A stretch of 64,000 nt of DNA from assembly GCA_964036275.1 (NCBI GenBank), contig OZ038438.1, forward strand, positions 5,338,978-5,402,977, read 5' to 3'. Position 1 is the stretch's first letter. The number at the start of each line of letters is the position of its first letter. Positions 38,005 to 52,196 of the stretch are shown here, piece after piece. Source of the stretch: Litoditis marina (lineage: Eukaryota > Nematoda > Chromadorea > Rhabditida > Rhabditidae). The notes under the pieces were generated by a model that saw only the letters and a list, made by a program, of their open reading frames with translations, was not told the origin of the DNA and did not search any database. The position numbers were made by a program, and so were the translations under genes.

Positions 38005-41000
38005 TCAAGAATGATGTGTCACGGTGACAATGGTCTCCTTCTTCAGGCCTTTGTTGTACTTTTTCAGTTCACTCGAGAATTTGTGCTCCAAGTCGACATC
38101 GTGTGAAAACTGTAACACATCCACCACGCGGCTAGCTCTGAAAACAAATAGCGCAATAAGAACACTTGTTGTAAGACTGTTTTCAGATGATCGCTCTCTT
38201 GCAATAAATTTGGTTAGGTTCAGCTTTACGGTTCGAGCATATTTAGCGAAATTTAACCGGATTAGTGTACGTTTAAGAATCGAATTTTCTAAGTGAATAA
38301 GGTAAACATTTGCTGAAGCTGCTTGCGTGGTTAGCATAAATCGCAGAATGTCTTTGACTTGAATGACAAGTATTGTGAGTTTCGGAAGGAGTACGGACTT
38401 CTCTGTGACGGAGGCGTCCTCCACCCTGCTGATGCTCCTCTCCTCCATGTCGAGCTCGTCGGCGAATCGAAGCATCTCCATGGTCTGCGGCATGAAGGCG
38501 ATGGTGTCACGACGCTCACTCAGAGCCGGCATGGTGGCCGCCTCATGCATGTACTGAACAGGGCGCATTCACTTTCACTCACTCGTAGATGGTTCACAGT
38601 ATGGTTTTAAAATACGGTTGTTAGTCAAGTTTAAAAGTCGAGTTTGGGGAAAAACTCGACTTTTGTTGGTAATCAAGTTTAAAATTTCTAGTTTGGGAGA
38701 AAAACTTCGAGTTTCAACTTTCCTAATTTGGAAGTGTCTATGTTTCGGATTGCCCAAACGTTTAACCTCAACTTTTGAACACATGACCAGAAATTATGTA
38801 CCAAGGTGTTACGTGGTCAAGGAAGCCACTAAATCAATGGAACACTAATCAAAATTCAGATCCCGCAGCTTCCATGAAAAATGTATGAAAGGATAGCAAG
38901 TTCGTAATTTGTTCTGACCATTTCGTTCATTTCAATGCACAAGCCCCAAAATACCTGTAGAATATCTAGTGAAGTGATGTGTTCTTTGTCTGGATAACGA
39001 CGTCGGATTTCCTCAATTATTTTGAGAAGTTCTTTCACTTCCACCTGAAAACAGTATCATATTGGAAAACATTGAAATTCTGAAACGTTTACTTGCGTTT
39101 TACAAGTATCGGTTGTTGACAAAACTGCAGCCAAATCACAGTACAGTATCATCCAGTTGTTGTAGTTTGATCTTCAAACACAGCAGAACTCTTAAATCAC
39201 AAATACAACGCACGGGTGAGGAACTATACGCAGAAAGGAAAATATGACTGTGTCTGCCTGTTTTCGGGCTCAATAATAATGTTTGGCTCACGCTCAATGC
39301 TTGGTATTTTTCCCGTAAGCTTTAGGGTATTGCCTGAACGTCAAACTTTCTTCTTTTTTTGCTTGTTCCTCATCAAACTTGAGCTTTTTGATCAAGCCTA
39401 GCATCAACATACTTTCAAGCCTGTTGGCGTGCAAGGTGCTCACCTCCATCTGCTCTTTCTTGTGTTTTCGCTTGAAATTGATTTTTCTTCCAAAATAGTG
39501 AATCTTGAGGAATATCTCCTTCAGTTCAAACGCGGCCAACTCCGCGCACATAGATAGGACGGCAACACCTAAATGGCCGGATTATATGAATGACACTATT
39601 TCACTACACAATTTTTGGTATACAATTTCATCAAATAAGTCTCGAAAAAGAGGTGTGTCAACTGGTACAATCATGAGAAACGCACCAAAAGTGACGAACA
39701 CAAATATGTAGACGAGTGTGAGGGCGTGGTTGAGATCGTTTGGCATTTCACTCATTGTCAAGTTGGCAACCAAGTTGAAAGTTACAAAAAATGCTTCAAT
39801 AAAGGTAGCCTCGCCTCCTGCAAAATGTGTAGTGTACGACTAAATGTGAGCTTTAGTTCGGTCATGAAGCACAGGACATTCCTGGAAAATGTGCACCAAA
39901 CCGCACATCAATCAAACCACAAACACAATAGATTGGAACAGATAAACAGTGTTATGTTTTCTCTAGAGACACTCCTACAACACGAGTTCAGAGATGAAGA
40001 AAGTAGAAAAAACTCGCTTGCTTTCTTCCTAATCACTAAAAATTATTAGTGAAGTGTGATTTTGTTTTGTGCCAAGGGAGACGTATGTAGTGGTCTGGTA
40101 TAGTAGTTTACCAATTCTTATGAATGTTGGCACCTTGCCAATGGAATTCTGCAATGGTACTCAGACAAATCCCAACCAATTGGCCAGCCACGTTTGTAGC
40201 GGACCCGACGAGAGAGTGTGCGGGTCAGTGAGACGCTGATGTCTGCGGCCTCATTGACCTGCATGCTCTCGCTTTTGTAGCTGGCCAATCGCAGAAAATT
40301 GGCGCTAATCATTCTGAGTAACGTGAGTATGTGGAACATACCGGCGGCTATATACATAACCCCTCCAGTCATACAGAAGACCAATAGAATAGAGGCGTTG
40401 ATGCTGAGAGGCAATCTGGTCGATGCCTCTTCCTTATCCGATTTCTCGGACCTCTCCTCCTCCTCCGGAGTAGACACCTCGCGACCGCGACTCCTGAAAC
40501 TGTTTCCAACTAGTCTTTTGTTAAAGCAGGATGATTATGTGGACCGATTTCGTGTCAACGGTCCTTTAAACTGCGATTGAAAAATGTATTGCAGTTCAAA
40601 GGACTGAAGCGGTGGGATCGGACCACATAATCGTCCTTCTTTAATAATATAAAAACAATCAAAGATATAATTATTAAAGTATTTCGTTGACAGCGTTGGG
40701 AATATTTTACCTTCAGGCCCGAGATCTTTCAGCTGAAATATTCGGGCTGGTATAGTTCTCGCCATGCTCTCTGAGATTTTGGGAGCGTGCCAATGAAACT
40801 TCGAATCAACATATTTCATAGAAATAATAGGTGTGTGAAGGTAGAACTCGCCCACGTACTGTAGCCATGGTTAAACGTCGCACAGAAAAACTTTTAGTGT
40901 TTCGGAAAACATTATGGTGAACGCTATGAAACTTTGTTGACACGCTGCCCAAGTCTCAGTGGGAATGATTAGAACTACACTATCACATCATGGGGCATCT

Positions 41001-44000
41001 TATCTCTTCCAGCATACTACCCGAAAAATTGATCATATCAGAAGAACAAAATGGTGATATTTTAACTGAAATAATTAATGAATCGGTCATGTCCCATGTT
41101 TGCTTCTGATAACTGGATAGCCTGTGAATTATATGAGTTGCCTATTCAAAAATATTGTCATATTTTGCCCTTCTTTTCGTGTTCTCGAACAACGCAGCAC
41201 GTTGAAGTTGTAAACAACCGAAAAATGGCAATCTTTCGAATGGTCAAGTGTAGTCTCATGAGCCGATCTCATAAATTTTTCGTTGGGTTGTTAAACTTGT
41301 TTTCCAAGCTATGCTTACTGCCAAAGTACAAAATTGAAAAACTCTACAATTTTTGTACAGCTTAAAGTCTTCAAATCCGGAATAACATTGTCATTAAAAG
41401 AAGTACAACAATTTTTTGTTTCATAAAGTCGATGTTCCGATTCAGAAACATTCACTAGATGTTCAATTCCTTACTGTGGCAGTGCACGTAGGAATGAGGA
41501 GGACTATAGCGCGGCTGTTATGCCTAGGCCCTAGCTAACTCGACTCCACATACGTGGATTCTGGGTTTTATTCATTATATTTATATTTACCATTACATAT
41601 TATTATCACTTGTACTAAAATTCATTTTCTTCTCTTTTCTTCCGATTACCTGCTGGATAGTCGACTGACGGCCCTCTTGCCTTTCACACGTAGAGCAGCC
41701 TTCGTGTTGCCAATTAGTTTTCTCTTGTCACAGAACCTTTTCAGCATGGCGTGGTACTAAATGAACAGTATTCTAATCATCGTTGTTGTTCCGTCTTCAT
41801 ACAGGTCGTGATTTACGAATTCGGACCGAATGACAGCGGGATCAAAGTACAAACCGAGCGGGTTTGGAGCACATACACACCGAATAAGCCTGGCACCGTA
41901 GTAAAGTCAAGAAAGTGGTGAGCTGAACATGATCGGAAACCTGATCACATTCTGGCCACATAGTTGCCAACTTTCCATGTTTACGCATAGTGTAGTTGAC
42001 CCAGCTCTGGGTGAGGCGGTGACCAGATAGTTCAGCTGATAGGTGACCTTTTCATGAGACTTTGCTACGGTGCCTGGTCTGGGAAGAGCAAACCCTGTTA
42101 GGCGGCAGATACATGGTCATGTGAGGGAACTGAACGATATTTTATTTGTGGTTGAATGTCTTCCCGTCCGGTTATACAGGTGATAGGCTTTGTTGTATCT
42201 TTTTTGTCAAGATGACCATCATTTTGAATGTATAGAGTCTTGTTCACTCATGGTCAAGTGGATATTATGAGGAAATGAGGGAAAGCTCAGAAAAGTAATA
42301 CAAACTAGGAGAATGAGAGAGAGAAAAAGTATACTAGAAGTAAATTGAATAGTCACGTACAGTTATCATTCTAATGAGCCATCGTGCACTTTGTCATTGC
42401 ACCTTTATTTCTGCGCGGTGTTCAAAGTGTTTCACGTGACTGTGCAATTGAGGAACAGTATATTAGTACGTCTCGCCTCTACCCCAACCTTGGCATACAG
42501 TTCGAGAACGATGTGGGATAGGAATCTGCCGATATCGACGGCGGCCAACACCATGAGAGGGATGCCCAGAAGGCCGTAGGCTATGGCACAGTACTGCCCC
42601 CACGGCGTCACCGGAACTGCGTACGAATAACCAGTCGTTGTCTGAAAATACGGCAAAGCTATAATAGCAGTTATAAGGCATCGTGTAATTGGTCATTGCA
42701 CGTTTCTGAGTTCTGCTGTGTTTAACATGTTTCATGTGACTGTGCCATCGACTAACAGCATACAATGTATTTTTGAGTGAAATTTGTTAAAACCCTTCGA
42801 TACCTCTGCTTTATAGTTTGTACAGTGATGTGAAGTGGATGAAATGATGTGAAGTTGATGAAAAAAGTGAACTACTTGCAGACTTTCAAAGTGTTTCATC
42901 GAAGTTTAGTGAGATATTGTTTATGAGGTTATCTCATGAGGTTTGCGAGGAATGGGTACGGCTCCACAACTAGTTTCCCCTTCGTTACCAATAAAATTCA
43001 AGTTTGAGCCCGAAATTTCGAGTTTGAGCCCGAAATTTCCAGTTAGAGCTCAACTCGAAACTCGAGCATTGGAAAAATTGTTGAAACTCTATTTGTTGAA
43101 CTCGATTAACAACCATATTGGCGACCCACCAGAATACTCAGCGCATATAAGAAGGAGCTGCTGCGACTCCATCTGGGCGGAAGGGCATCAATGGAAGACA
43201 GATCGGAGGACAAATAAAAGGAACGACCTTCGTGTGCACTTGAAAGTCTGAATATATAGGTTTTTTCAAACCGTTGTGGACAGCCAATGGTCAATTCGGT
43301 AAGTTACGGGATTTGGCGAGCGGCCAGCTAATCTACGTATCTCTGATCTACACACTCTCTCGTCTGCTGTCAAGTAACCACGACCGCTCGCCTTGCATCC
43401 CTAAAATAGAAAGACAGCAAATGGTTCAATTTTTCTCGCGAAAATGGAGACTATACACAACGACCATATATGCTTAAAGTTAATGCAACTGTCCAGTGAA
43501 AAGTATATGAATAGAATCTATACATTATGATTTGCTTTACACGTTCGACGTGGAATTTAACACCTAGTACACAAGAAGAACAGTTGAATCAGAACCCCGG
43601 CCAGAACATTTCTCGCTCGAACTATTTCTGGAAAACTAGAATATTTGGTGGAAAAAGATGGAAACGGGTATGAATATAGAAGCCGAAACGGAGCATACCT
43701 TGATAGCTCACGGAACACGTCTTCTTTGTAATTATTCCAAGCAGAATCATCTTGAGCAATAAACTGAATCTCATTCGCAATTTCACTATAGATCTGAAAT
43801 TGAATTGAGAGTGATAAATCACTGTTCATAAAGTGTTAGTGTTTTGTTACTACATACGCACGTCAGAGGGCCAAAGCTGTACTTGTTGTTTGATCCTATT
43901 ACATTTCAGTTAGAATAAAATATGTGCGTGGACGAAGTGGAGGTCAGACTACAACACTTGCTCCTATCATTAAGACAGCAATGAGTTCAAAGAATATTTA

Positions 44001-44677
44001 AAAGTTGTTCATATAGATATCACTTACGCAATCAATTTTCTGAATAGAAGGAAACAGTTCATAAAGTCTAACAGTGAAACGTTTCAATGTATGAAATGGA
44101 ATTTATGAGAACCAAAGATCAATGTGAATAGCACGCTCTGCTAACCACTCGTTTAGCATTGTTTAGTTTAATGAATCTAGGGCAAATCACTGAAAAACCG
44201 TCCCCTGGCGAATCAAACCGCCAGCCAGTCACTGGAGAACCAAAGCACTGAGTTGAAACCGGCATCCGAACCGAACCGCGAACCAAACAACTCTGAGGAA
44301 TAGGACCGAGTCATGCCTACCTCAAGTTACTTTACCGTTCGGTTCGGTTCGCGAAGAGCATGGTTATCATTAAGTGATAAAAGTCAGTCGATCGAAAGCT
44401 TGGTGAGCGCGGTTTACGGTTAGCTTCGAACGTTTTCCGAAGAACCTAGCGGTTCGAATGTCGATTCCACCCCCTGCGGTTCGGTTCGCCCAAGACACGG
44501 TTTTTCAGTCAATTGAGTAAGTTCGAAATAGTTCGAAATGCTGACCTGTTTTATTTTATTCAACTTTGTGGTTTGTATCCGAGCATCAGCCTCGTACTCA
44601 ATCCATTGAAAAGCCCAGGCTCCAGCCAGTAAATAGCAAAACAGAAATGAATATAGAGCAACGTGGGGCAGTGCCAT
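38005..44677 (-). CDS. Two-pore-domain potassium channel (TWK type) with non-canonical pore filters
   Basis: K2P channels carry background K+ current as dimers with two pore loops per subunit. Exons on the minus strand: 44677-44546 (M1, SFLFCYLLAGAWAFQWIE), 43793-43699, 43247-43130 (pore helix 1, RWSRSSSFLYALSIL), 42641-42489 (filter 1 and M2), at least one unresolved exon, 40493-40342 (M3, LLVFCMTGGVMYIAAG), 39817-39686 (pore 2 and M4), 39568-39444, 39044-38955, 38553-38399 and 38137-38005. The block IFLKIHYFGRKI after M4 resembles worm TWK channels. Filter 1 reads TTTGYS instead of TTIGYG. Filter 2 reads NLVANLTMSEMP where GFGDxxP is expected. Resolved exons keep phase, except that the 42489 to 40493 gap needs another exon. 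Whether it conducts K+ is unknown. A frame open from a GTG at 44695 adds six codons, but ATG 44677 lies 9 bases after an acceptor-like AG. Confidence 0.85.
38610..38780. repeat. CGAGTTT-type repeat block in a channel intron
   Basis: Self-similar sequence with repeated CAAGTTTAAAA, TCGAGTTTGGG and GGAGAAAAACTT units, opening with GGTTGTTAGTCAAG. It resembles the blocks at 25128 and 42990 and lies in the intron 38554-38954. Confidence 0.5.
40521..40644. mobile_element. TTAA-flanked miniature inverted-repeat element, copy 2
   Basis: About 124 bp, related to 12401-12519 and in the same orientation, with TTAA at each end and inverted ends of about 45 bp. The left end has one drifted block (AAAGCAGGATGATTATGTGG); the right end reads AAGAAGGACGATTATGTGG inward. 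It sits in a channel intron 27 bp upstream (on the minus strand) of the exon encoding M3, close enough to overlap the branch-point region. Confidence 0.88.
42990..43112. repeat. CGAAATTT/CGAGTTT repeat block in a channel intron
   Basis: A tandem pair of TTTGAGCCCGAAATTTC units is followed by AACTCGAAACTCGAG and ends CTCGATTAACAACC, inverted relative to the GGTTGTTAA start of the block at 25128. It is probably the same dispersed family. It lies between exons 43130 and 42641. Confidence 0.5.
44187..44515. mobile_element. Probable foldback element in channel intron 1
   Basis: The left end CACTGAAAAACCGT is matched by the inverted right end ACGGTTTTTCAGTC. The interior has several GGTTCGGTTCGC / CGAACCGAACCG inverted motifs. 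No coding capacity is seen and the boundaries are approximate. Confidence 0.5.
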
Positions 44678-44686
44678 TTTGAATCT

Positions 44687-45578
44687 CTTGAACACAGTAA
44701 AAAAATATTCATTAAAGTATAAAAAATTGAATATTAGACATCAAAACCATTGTCCTCTACTTTTTCAACCACTTCAGCAGTTACCATAATCATGCGATAC
44801 ATCACCATTTACCGCACGTTTAGGCAGGGCAATATACTCTACATTTGAAACCGGAATACGTTTCGGTAAAACTACTCGCAACGGCGCAAACTTTTCCGTG
44901 CATTTTGTACATTTTTCAATAATAGTAGTTTGAATCAAAATTTCGTTGAAAAACTAATGACACAGACGAATCGCGAAAGATTATGAATTGAAATTTCAAT
45001 AAGCAAACCTTTTTCCATTTTTGAGAAGTATTTGGAGTTATGGAGACAGCCGTTTCTGAAGACATTTCAACGATAGAAGGCGAGTGGAATAATTAGACAA
45101 CATGATGCAATTACTGTGCACCAGATGCGACTCTTCAAGTGAAACGATAATCTCGTTCAGAAGAGTAGTAAAAGGATCAATGCTTCTCATAAACTGGTGG
45201 TTCAGAGGTTAACAAACGTTTCAAAACTGAGTTTTTTGTGTTTGCATCAAATCGAAATTTATAGGGTCCACGGGATTCGGATTTCGGCAGATGAAGACGT
45301 GTACAAATGTGTAGATGATTGCGGTGGTTTTTTTCGCGGTGTTCTTTCGATGAATACTGCTGTGCTATATATTTAAGATAACAATCATGGTCCTCTTATT
45401 TACTACGAAATGCGCAACTATTCTCTGAACTCCGGCTGATATCCTCCTGTTGTCATTCCGTCAGGAGTTAGGTAGTTATTTTTTTGATTTCCAATGAAAA
45501 TGATTTCTGAACTGCAGAATTTAACTTGCAATAATGAAAATAAGAAAAATACTTCTAATATAATTTATTCATGAATAA
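44687..45578. other. Spacer between the channel and TFB1M
   Basis: About 0.9 kb with no recognisable exon or repeat. TTTATT at 45564-45569 reads AATAAA on the minus strand, about ten bases after the TFB1M stop, and is a likely polyadenylation signal for it. Confidence 0.5.
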
Positions 45579-48500
45579 TCACAATGGCTGTCCATTGAAA
45601 TCTCGCAGTTTCACCCCTTCTTGGGGCATTTCTTCACGGCAGAACGTGTACGGTTTGGGCAGGGCGCCCTCTTCCCTGGCCAACATCTCAATCGTCCTCT
45701 TCGGTTTCGTGTAATCGTAAAGGAACAGTCCCGGCATCCTGCAACTTACTAAATAATAGAAAATATAGAAAATGACCAAATCTTTGTAGTTTAATCGCGA
45801 TAGACGCCCTAGTTCATGAAATTCGACAGAAAAGCAACGGAAACAAACTACAAACACAGCGGGACAGCTTGACATACAGTCGGCTGTAAAGAGTAGCTTA
45901 TTATTGTATCGCAGCTGCTGTTTTTAATTCCATTACTGGCTGAGCTGTAAAAGCTGAACTATACGGCTACCTAACCTACGACCATTACTTTCGGATAATT
46001 ATCTAAATATACGGTAGACAATGCGGACCTAGAAATAGTGCCAGCCAACTACTTTGGAGAAGAAAACCTCTGGAAAATAGTGTGTTGAATAGAATGGACA
46101 TCATACTCTTTGCATTGTTTCTCGTAGCCGAGAGCCAGGTCCCCAAATTGTTCGATACCCAGCCGTATTGATGTTGTGGAGGGATCTATTCTTGTCGCAG
46201 ATAACAAAGAATGGGCAAGATCATTCGACAACTGGAAATATGCAAATACATGAAAAAATCTAAAAACATTCTTATAACTCCAACTTTTACAAAATTAAAT
46301 CTAGATCCACAACATGAATCTAACAGGGTCTCTTGGAGGCCGTTCGTTTTTCCTAAAACTATTCCTCCAACAGCATCGTCATATTAATGTCAACAGCACC
46401 ATTACATAACACAAAATGATAAGAAAAAGTGTTTAGTGTAGTGTATAAACCAACCTCAGGAGGGTAGAGAGTCTTCAATCCTTTGATCATATACTTTTGT
46501 CGAAAGTGAAATACATGGCGACACATTTTCTCGATCACCTGAAAATGTATACAGACATCTATCTGTAACGTGTGACTATTCTTCCAGAATGAACAAACTT
46601 TTAGATTGAATTAGTCAAAAATGGCCACACGCATTCGAGAGAAAGGAGACATTTTCCAACTAAACAGCCAGATTTAGCGGAGTATGAGCATTCCTTTACT
46701 ACATAGGTAGTTTGCGCTCCCAGCGAAATCTGGGAAAAAAATTACCATGTATTTTCTGCGATAAATTGGAGAAAAAGTCGGGTTATAACCGCAATATTTC
46801 CGGGCAATTTCTCGGGAAAATCCCGGAAATAAGTGTCGGGGAGAAAACGAGAAAAATTCTGAGAAAAATTAGAGAAAATCTTCGGAAATTTTTTTCCGGG
46901 TCAGAGTGAGGACAAAACCGAGAAATTTCCCAGACAAGCTTTTCGCCGCGGCAATCGCGTAACCCGTACTAGATACGGCGCGGCCAGGGGTGCCCTGATT
47001 TAATATTTTGGAAATTATCAGCTCAACATCGAAGTCTGAAGATGGACAAGAAGGATACAATGAAGTTCATTTCATGAAGTTTTTACTTTAATGAAATATG
47101 CACTTCTCTTCTATTCATATTTATTGATATTTTGAAAAATATTTTTAAGAAAATATTTTTTTTTATAATATTTTTGGGAAATACTTTTACCAAAAAAAAT
47201 CCTATAATCTAGAATGGTAAAAGAAATTTTAGGGTGAAATTTTGCGGTTTCAAACTGCGGGAAATTTCTGGGGTTTTTCTTTGCTTTCTCCCGGTTATCT
47301 CCCGGAAATTTCCCGACTTTTGCTGGAAATTTTCCCAATTCCAGCCGAGCGCATTTCGCGAAATGCGCCCGGCTAGAATTGGGATGGATCCGGGAAATTT
47401 CCGCGAAGGTTGGCGCCCAGTGTTCCCACTGACATGACGTACCTCGAATGATGTTTGAATGAGAGGTTCTATTCTCGGAACAAATTGAACCACACCAACA
47501 TCCACCTGCGGCCGGGGAACAAAACAGGATCCTTGAAACAAATATGGTTAGCCGAGAGTAATATTAATATTATATTACGTTCAAGTTGGGAACACTTCTA
47601 TTCGGAAGATGGTATAACCGTTTGTAAAACGTTGATGAATTGTGTCACGATGTTTACAGTTGCACTTTGGAGTCACGTGTTTGTAAAGATTTATTGATTA
47701 TTTGCTATTACGGTACTTATTTGGTTGGCGTGGTATGGACCCTGCATCCCTCTTTCGCTCGGGGGACTATCGCGGTGCGTTTTATGCTGTCCCGACTTAC
47801 AATTTGATCAGATAGCTGACGGAAACAAAAAGTGCGAACAACGCTACAATTGACGGTTTGGTATGGAAAGTGTGGGTCTACAGTAGGTCGACCACCGTCT
47901 GATAGAAATTCATTTTTGAGGGGTAACGTGAGCTACACTAGTGTAGGTTCAGAAAACGGGGGCGGTTTACACAAATTGTCTACTTTGAGACTTTTTGGTA
48001 AAGTAATTTTGATTATGCGACCCGGTTGCATTTAAAATACAACCCAGTTACATTTGAAAGCATACAATGGATTTCCACACATGCAAGCTGGTTGAATTTC
48101 GGTTGCATGCAACCGGGTTGCTTGTGTAATTAGCCGAAAACCGGATGCTCATGCTCGAAACTGATAACCTGCAATTTGGAAGACGAGTTTTGGCTCGGAT
48201 ACATATTGGGACATGATGGATATTCGAGACCGTGTGTCGCAGGCGATCGGACTACATATTCGTTTGGCGACTTCCAGTTGGAAGGTGAGGGTGAGCGGGA
48301 TTCGACCCAACGCCCATGGGCCTGTGCGATAGGACATCTCTCGAAGATACCTCGAAATAATGTAATGAAAACAGCTGTTTACATAATTCCTTTATAACAC
48401 GTTTATATTGTGTTTCAAAGAAAAATGAACTTGATTGAACTGAAAAGTGCACCAGATCATCTTCACCTTATACCTATACAGCGTTTTCAGTGTGCGGAAC

Positions 48501-49582
48501 CAATCTGATTAGTGGACATACCTTATAATTAAAGGAGTAGCAATGTTGAAGGGGAGATTTCCAATAATGTGGTAATTGGGTGAATTCTCGTGCCATTTGG
48601 AAGGAGTAGGGTGGTTTCTGCTGCCAGTCCATATAGACCCTACGTCGGTCCGCAGTATATCCGCATGATGAATTTGCATACAGTCACCAGCCGCCTCGGC
48701 TAAATGCTGAAATGCCTTTTTACACTTGTTAGTGAAGTTTCACATATAATAAAAAATCTAGTTTATTTGGCAGTGTAGCGAATGACGAAAACTTGGGAGC
48801 GCCGAGTATACAGTATTGTGCTTCGCACTGTGTTCTAGATTACAGTTTTAGTAAATAACGAAAGTGCCTTCACTTTTATTGGCTTCGCGGATGACTCGCG
48901 TGAAAATACTCGCCATAGGCGGGGAAATGGTGCTCAAATAATAATAAATTGCAGTGAGATTCAGGCTCCCACCACGAAAACTCCGCAGACTAGGCTCAAT
49001 ACACGTTTAATGGCACAAATTACCACATGTGATAACACCCTGTTCGGGCGGGATCCATTGTGTATGGTGTCATGTCCCACAATCGAGCAACCGACCTGTA
49101 GTGGTGGCAGGAATCGGTGATCCAGCTCGACTACATCTAGCCGTTCGCAGCCAGCTTCCAGAATGGCCCTGGTTATGCCGCCCGGGCCAGGCCCAATCTC
49201 GCAGCACCACGAACCCGGTTGAACGCCGGCCGCACGAACAATCTGAGATTCAACCTCTGCACCACAGAGAACACGGGAAACAATATTGGATAGTGAAAAT
49301 TTACGGAAACCTACGCAGTTCCAACAAAAATACGATGTTTTCGCGATTATGAACATGTTTACATGAAAAATACTAAATGAGCTATGGCAAGAGAAGTACA
49401 GTAGACTTTAAAAGACAAACGGGAATGCTTTGTGTTATATCATGTGAGAGAGGTACCTTTCTGGTGATGTTCATATCCATGAGGTAGTTCTGTGAGAGAA
49501 CCTTCTTCGCTCTCAGTTGGTACATGTGGATAAAGTCTCGCAACGCCGGCAAGGGGGGCAGGCGACGACAGGGTGCAGCCAT
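45579..49582 (-). CDS. TFB1M: Mitochondrial 12S rRNA dimethyladenosine transferase 1
   Basis: TFB1M uses S-adenosylmethionine to dimethylate two adjacent adenines near the 3' end of the small mitochondrial rRNA. Eight exons on the minus strand keep phase throughout: 49582-49457, 49254-49096, 48706-48522, 48350-48169, 47531-47443, 46538-46455, 46231-46107 and 45738-45579, giving 369 residues. The N-terminus has RRLPPLPALRDFIHMYQLRA, then LSQNYLMDMNITRKV, as in the KsgA/Dim1 family. The SAM-binding loop is EIGPGPGGITRAI in exon 2. The catalytic motif is HIIGNLPFNIATPL in exon 3. The target-recognition part has CFVPRPQVDVGVVQFVPRI, and the C-terminus ends in an acidic tail. The ATG lies one base after an acceptor. 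The first residues look Arg/Pro-rich, compatible with mitochondrial import. Confidence 0.95.
46735..46925. repeat. GGGAAA/TTTCCCGG-rich repeat in a TFB1M intron
   Basis: Dense short motifs such as CGGGAAAATCCCGG, GGGGAGAAAACGAG and TTTTTTTCCGGG in the intron 46539-47442. A second block of similar composition, apparently inverted, is at 47229-47410 in the same intron. Confidence 0.5.
47229..47410. repeat. Inverted GGAAATTTCCCG block with a near-perfect palindrome
   Basis: Repeated CCCGGAAATTTCCCG motifs surround a palindrome of about 50 bp at 47335-47383 centred on TTTCGCGAAA, with arms CCAGCCGAGCGCA and TGCGCCCGGCTAG. It probably forms the end or the centre of a foldback element together with 46735-46925. 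Confidence 0.55.
48003..48133. mobile_element. GGTTGC-rich miniature element, relative of the one at 56552
   Basis: Read inward from the right, the end is GGCTAATTACACAAGCAACC, nearly the same as the terminal sequence of the element at 56552-57054. The left end TAATTTTGATTATGCGACCC matches it loosely. The interior repeats CAACCCGGTTGC-type motifs. It lies in the TFB1M intron 47532-48168. Target duplications are not clear. Confidence 0.55.
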
Positions 49583-49583
49583 C

Positions 49584-50683
49584 CTGCCAATATGTAGTGT
49601 ACAAAGGAATAGAGGCGAATTCTTTATTTGACCCGGGATTTTGTTAAACATATCAGTTGACCATGAACCGGGTTAATGGTTGACCGTTTTGTTAGCCACT
49701 TGGTAATCCCGAATTTCCATTAAAAAAAAGACATTATTGGCAATATAGATACACCGATTTTGCTGTCTTTATAGTGTAAATCAGTTGCGTTAGCGCAATT
49801 AAAATATCTACTGTTTATGTCTACACTTGTTTACATTAGGCAACAGCTAAGACATCAGTTGTACTCTCAACACTGAAATGTTGTCAACTCTTATGAATCG
49901 GGGTGTCCGTATTATGCACAATTTGTCAAGCCAGCCGGCTTACAGCATTTATAGCAGCCGGTAATAGTTTTTGCTGAAGAGCGTGGCATCCGAGTTACGG
50001 GAATTCGAAGCATGAGACTATTTCTACTTTCAATTGTGTACAATTATTACAGAGTCGAAATGTTGGTACAAAAAGGCACCTCCTACCAGACGCTATATTT
50101 TACACTTGATACGGTGTATATGAAACATTTAAAAAACTAGATGTTTTCAGAGATTTACACACCTCCAACTTCTGCTTTAGAGATTGTAATATTATTCTAG
50201 ACATGATCGGAGAGCCTGATGCTGATATACACCAAAAAAAAGGAGTTATATATTTATTAAACAGCAACAAGTATGGAGAGAAATAGAGGTTCAACGACAC
50301 AACTCTTAAAGCGATTATTATTGAGACGAATGTTTTGATAGATTGCCGGATCGACTTCTGATATGTCCGATAGAATGATGATGAAACAATAATTATTCAA
50401 CTGCGAAGTAAAAGAAGAAATAACAATTTTAACTGCACTGGGCAGATCTAAAAGCAATAGATTTCACAGAACTATTGGGAAAGAGAAACATAGAATGTTG
50501 CACAAATAAGACCGGGAGGATGAAAGAATTGTTCAATGAAAATGTGACTCGTTGTCATGAAAGGTATTGCAAAAATAAATCATCAGCTAAACATTTGAAC
50601 TATAATTATAGACGTAAATATGATCTAAAAGACAAACAGTTTGTAAAATGGAAGTAGTGCGATTCAAAGAAGCTGGAACTTGA
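49584..50683. other. Spacer between guanylate kinase and TFB1M
   Basis: About 1.1 kb. The part next to TFB1M (about 49605-49735) is a relic resembling the insertion at 18397: it shares AGAGGCGAATTCTTTATTT and a CTTGGTAATCCCG block. The remainder shows no exon that could be supported. Confidence 0.5.
49605..49735. mobile_element. Truncated relative of the 18397 insertion
   Basis: The left end AGAGGCGAATTCTTTATTT and the later CCACTTGGTAATCCC block align with 18395-18470. No intact right end or flanking duplication was found. It lies just upstream of the TFB1M start. Confidence 0.5.

Positions 50684-52196
<1,513 letters not shown>

Noticed and set aside
40700..40860. Minus-strand frame that might be the missing channel exon before M3
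   Set aside because: Its donor leaves the wrong phase for the M3 exon (the needed phase hits a stop), so it was not included in the model.
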